Assembly: GCA_016192885.1 (NCBI GenBank)
Contig: JACPTH010000313.1
Coordinates: 1-5,933 of the forward strand
DNA: 5,933 nucleotides
Reading direction: 5' to 3'
Source: a bacterium
GTDB lineage: Bacteria; Muiribacteriota; Ozemobacteria; Ozemobacterales; Ozemobacteraceae
Shown: piece after piece, positions 4,626 through 5,933 of the stretch
Layout: every line of letters starts with the position of its first letter
Position numbering within the stretch: position 1 is the stretch's first letter
Program-made: the position numbers and the translations under genes
The notes under the pieces: model-generated
What the model saw: only the letters and a program-made list of their open reading frames with translations
What the model was told of the DNA's origin: nothing
Databases searched by the model: none

Positions 4626-5933
4626 TCGGTTTGGCTACAAACCTACACAAGCTTTCCGTGTCAAAAATGGGAGTTACTGTTTTAACATTCAATTCTTCTT
4701 CGATAAGTTTTTGCATTCGGGTAAGCACATTTTGTCCGGATTGATCGCGAACAAGAACCTTTATTTCTGAGAGGGGTTGGCGAACTTTAATGTTGGCCTC
4801 GTTACGCGCGGAGCGACCTAATTGGATGACTTTCCTTAGGAATTCCATTCGATTTTCAAGTTCGCAATCTATAAATGATGGATTGAATGTAGGAAAATCC
4901 GTCAAATGTACGCTTTTGGGGAGGGTATCATCAATCGAACAAACAAGGTTTTGGTACATTTGTTCCGACAGGAAGGGAGTAAAAGGAGCAATAAGTTTCG
5001 CGGTTCCGACAAGAAGTTCATAAAGGTTTAGAAACGCCGCGGTCTTATCGGGAGACGATTCGGAAGACCAAAATCGTCTTCGGCTCCGGCGTAAGTACCA
5101 ATTTGATAAGTCATCCACAAAGATTTCCAAACTTTGGGTCGCCCGAGTAATTTCAAACGCATCGAGGGCTTCCCTAACGGTTTTCACGGTATTATGAAAT
5201 CTTGAAATAATCCAACGGTCGATCTCATTACGGCTTTCGTATGAGCTTTGGGAGTTAAGCGGGTTGAATGATTCAATATTCGCATAAAGGGTGAAGAAAC
5301 TTTGAACGTTTTGAATGGTGCCTAGAAAACGATTTAAAACATCTTGAATGCCCTCTTCGTAAAACCTCCTTGAGTTCCAGGGAGCGGTCCCTGAGTAAAG
5401 GAACCATCGAACCGCATCAGCTCCATATTTGTTAAAAAGCATCATGCAATCAAGAACATTGTTCTTGGATTTGCTCATTTTAACTCCGTTTTTGTCGCAA
5501 ATTAACCCAAGAACCAGCACATTTTTAAAAGCCGGAGCATGATGCAGGAAGGTGCTTGTAACTAGCAAGCTATAAAACCATCCCCTGGTTTGATCGATGG
5601 CCTCACAGATAAAATCGCCCGGGAAGTTTTTTTCGAAAACTTCCTTGTTTTCAAAAGGATAGTGCCACTGGGCCGTATGCATTACTCCGGAATCAAACCA
5701 ACAATCTATAACTTCAGGAACCCTTTTCATCATTCCCTTACATTTCTCGCATTGCAGCTCAATTTCATCAACATATGGTTTATGAGGTTCAATGTTCGCG
5801 GGGACATTTATTCCGCGTTTTTTCAACTCCTCGATGCTTCCGAGGCACTCTTGGTTCCCGCATTTGCAAACCCATATCGGAAGAGGCGTTCCCCAGTATC
5901 GGTCGCGAGAAATTGCCCAATCCACCATATTTT
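4570..5933 (-). CDS. ileS: Isoleucyl-tRNA synthetase (type 2), partial and frameshifted
   Basis: This enzyme charges tRNA-Ile with isoleucine in the cytosol. The gene enters from the right edge, so the HIGH-motif half and part of the editing domain lie outside. From the Met at 5928, landmarks are VDWAISRDRYWGTPLPIW (2-19), a zinc site with C21, C23, C28, C60 and C63, VIDCWFDSG (73-81), AIDQTRGWFYS (110-120), the ATP-binding KMSKS loop (150-154), KYGADAVRWFLYSGTAPW, and the anticodon-binding helical domain with SNWYLRRSRRRFW. The Cys-containing insert after GTPLPIW marks the eukaryote-like type 2 form, not the E. coli type. Family similarity holds to FVAKPK (near 4623); the frame then drifts into unrelated residues and stops at 4570-4572. 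Type 2 enzymes normally continue with roughly K-P-x-L-x-x-L-G-P-x-Y-G-K-L; here KP is followed directly by KLLP in the next frame, so about 29 nt seem lost. It is the first gene of the minus-strand block. Confidence 0.95.
   Translation of the reverse strand, partial: NMVDWAISRDRYWGTPLPIWVCKCGNQECLGSIEELKKRGINVPANIEPHKPYVDEIELQCEKCKGMMKRVPEVIDCWFDSGVMHTAQWHYPFENKEVFEKNFPGDFICEAIDQTRGWFYSLLVTSTFLHHAPAFKNVLVLGLICDKNGVKMSKSKNNVLDCMMLFNKYGADAVRWFLYSGTAPWNSRRFYEEGIQDVLNRFLGTIQNVQSFFTLYANIESFNPLNSQSSYESRNEIDRWIISRFHNTVKTVREALDAFEITRATQSLEIFVDDLSNWYLRRSRRRFWSSESSPDKTAAFLNLYELLVGTAKLIAPFTPFLSEQMYQNLVCSIDDTLPKSVHLTDFPTFNPSFIDCELENRMEFLRKVIQLGRSARNEANIKVRQPLSEIKVLVRDQSGQNVLTRMQKLIEEELNVKTVTPIFDTESLCRFVAKPKITSQNQKLIGSGRWRGS
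4623..4626 (-). other. First frame break in ileS
   Basis: The junction is at a run of four A (minus strand) in CCGAAAATTA. Dropping one A joins FVAKP to KLLPKIKSLL in frame. Against the family pattern about ten residues are also absent here, so a deletion near 29 nt explains both the missing block and the shift. A plain one-base insertion in a lineage with a shorter loop is the alternative. Confidence 0.65.

Noticed and set aside
4597..4626. Programmed +1 ribosomal frameshift in ileS
   Set aside because: I see no typical +1 slippery codon with a stop or a stimulatory element at the shift, and the family block is missing as well, which recoding would not explain. A deletion or sequence error is simpler.

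Overview
The window is about 5.9 kb of moderately AT-rich bacterial DNA, densely packed with housekeeping genes. Nothing points to a mobile element, CRISPR array, RNA gene or phage. The phylum cannot be fixed from sequence alone. The isoleucyl-tRNA synthetase is the eukaryote-like type 2 form, the signal peptidase has a single membrane anchor, and dnaN lies beside ileS rather than dnaA. I take it to be an uncultivated or poorly sampled bacterium.

Layout: a plus-strand leucyl aminopeptidase gene (pepA) enters from the left edge and ends at 1079. It converges with a minus-strand block that reads, in transcription order, ileS (entering from the right edge), dnaN, a HEAT-repeat/double-zinc-ribbon protein, and lepB. 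The spacing is tight: a 4-nt ileS/dnaN overlap on the restored reading, then 42 nt, then 75 nt. One polycistronic mRNA is therefore likely, joining isoleucine charging, the replication sliding clamp, an unassigned repeat protein and protein export.

The main observations are these. (1) pepA is broken once and ileS twice by what look like short out-of-frame deletions of conserved blocks, roughly 61, 29 and 71 nt judged against family patterns recalled from memory. The true C-terminus of IleS is still legible in a third frame and its stop overlaps the dnaN start as ATGA. This may be real decay, but assembly or consensus error is at least as likely because ileS is essential. (2) The signal peptidase I homologue has Cys in place of the catalytic Ser, with the Lys partner kept. 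(3) The HEAT protein between dnaN and lepB has a regular 92-residue super-period (three HEAT units per module) and ends in an eight-cysteine double zinc ribbon. It is the least understood gene here and the best candidate for new biology. I see no convincing evidence of a multi-gene novel system beyond that.
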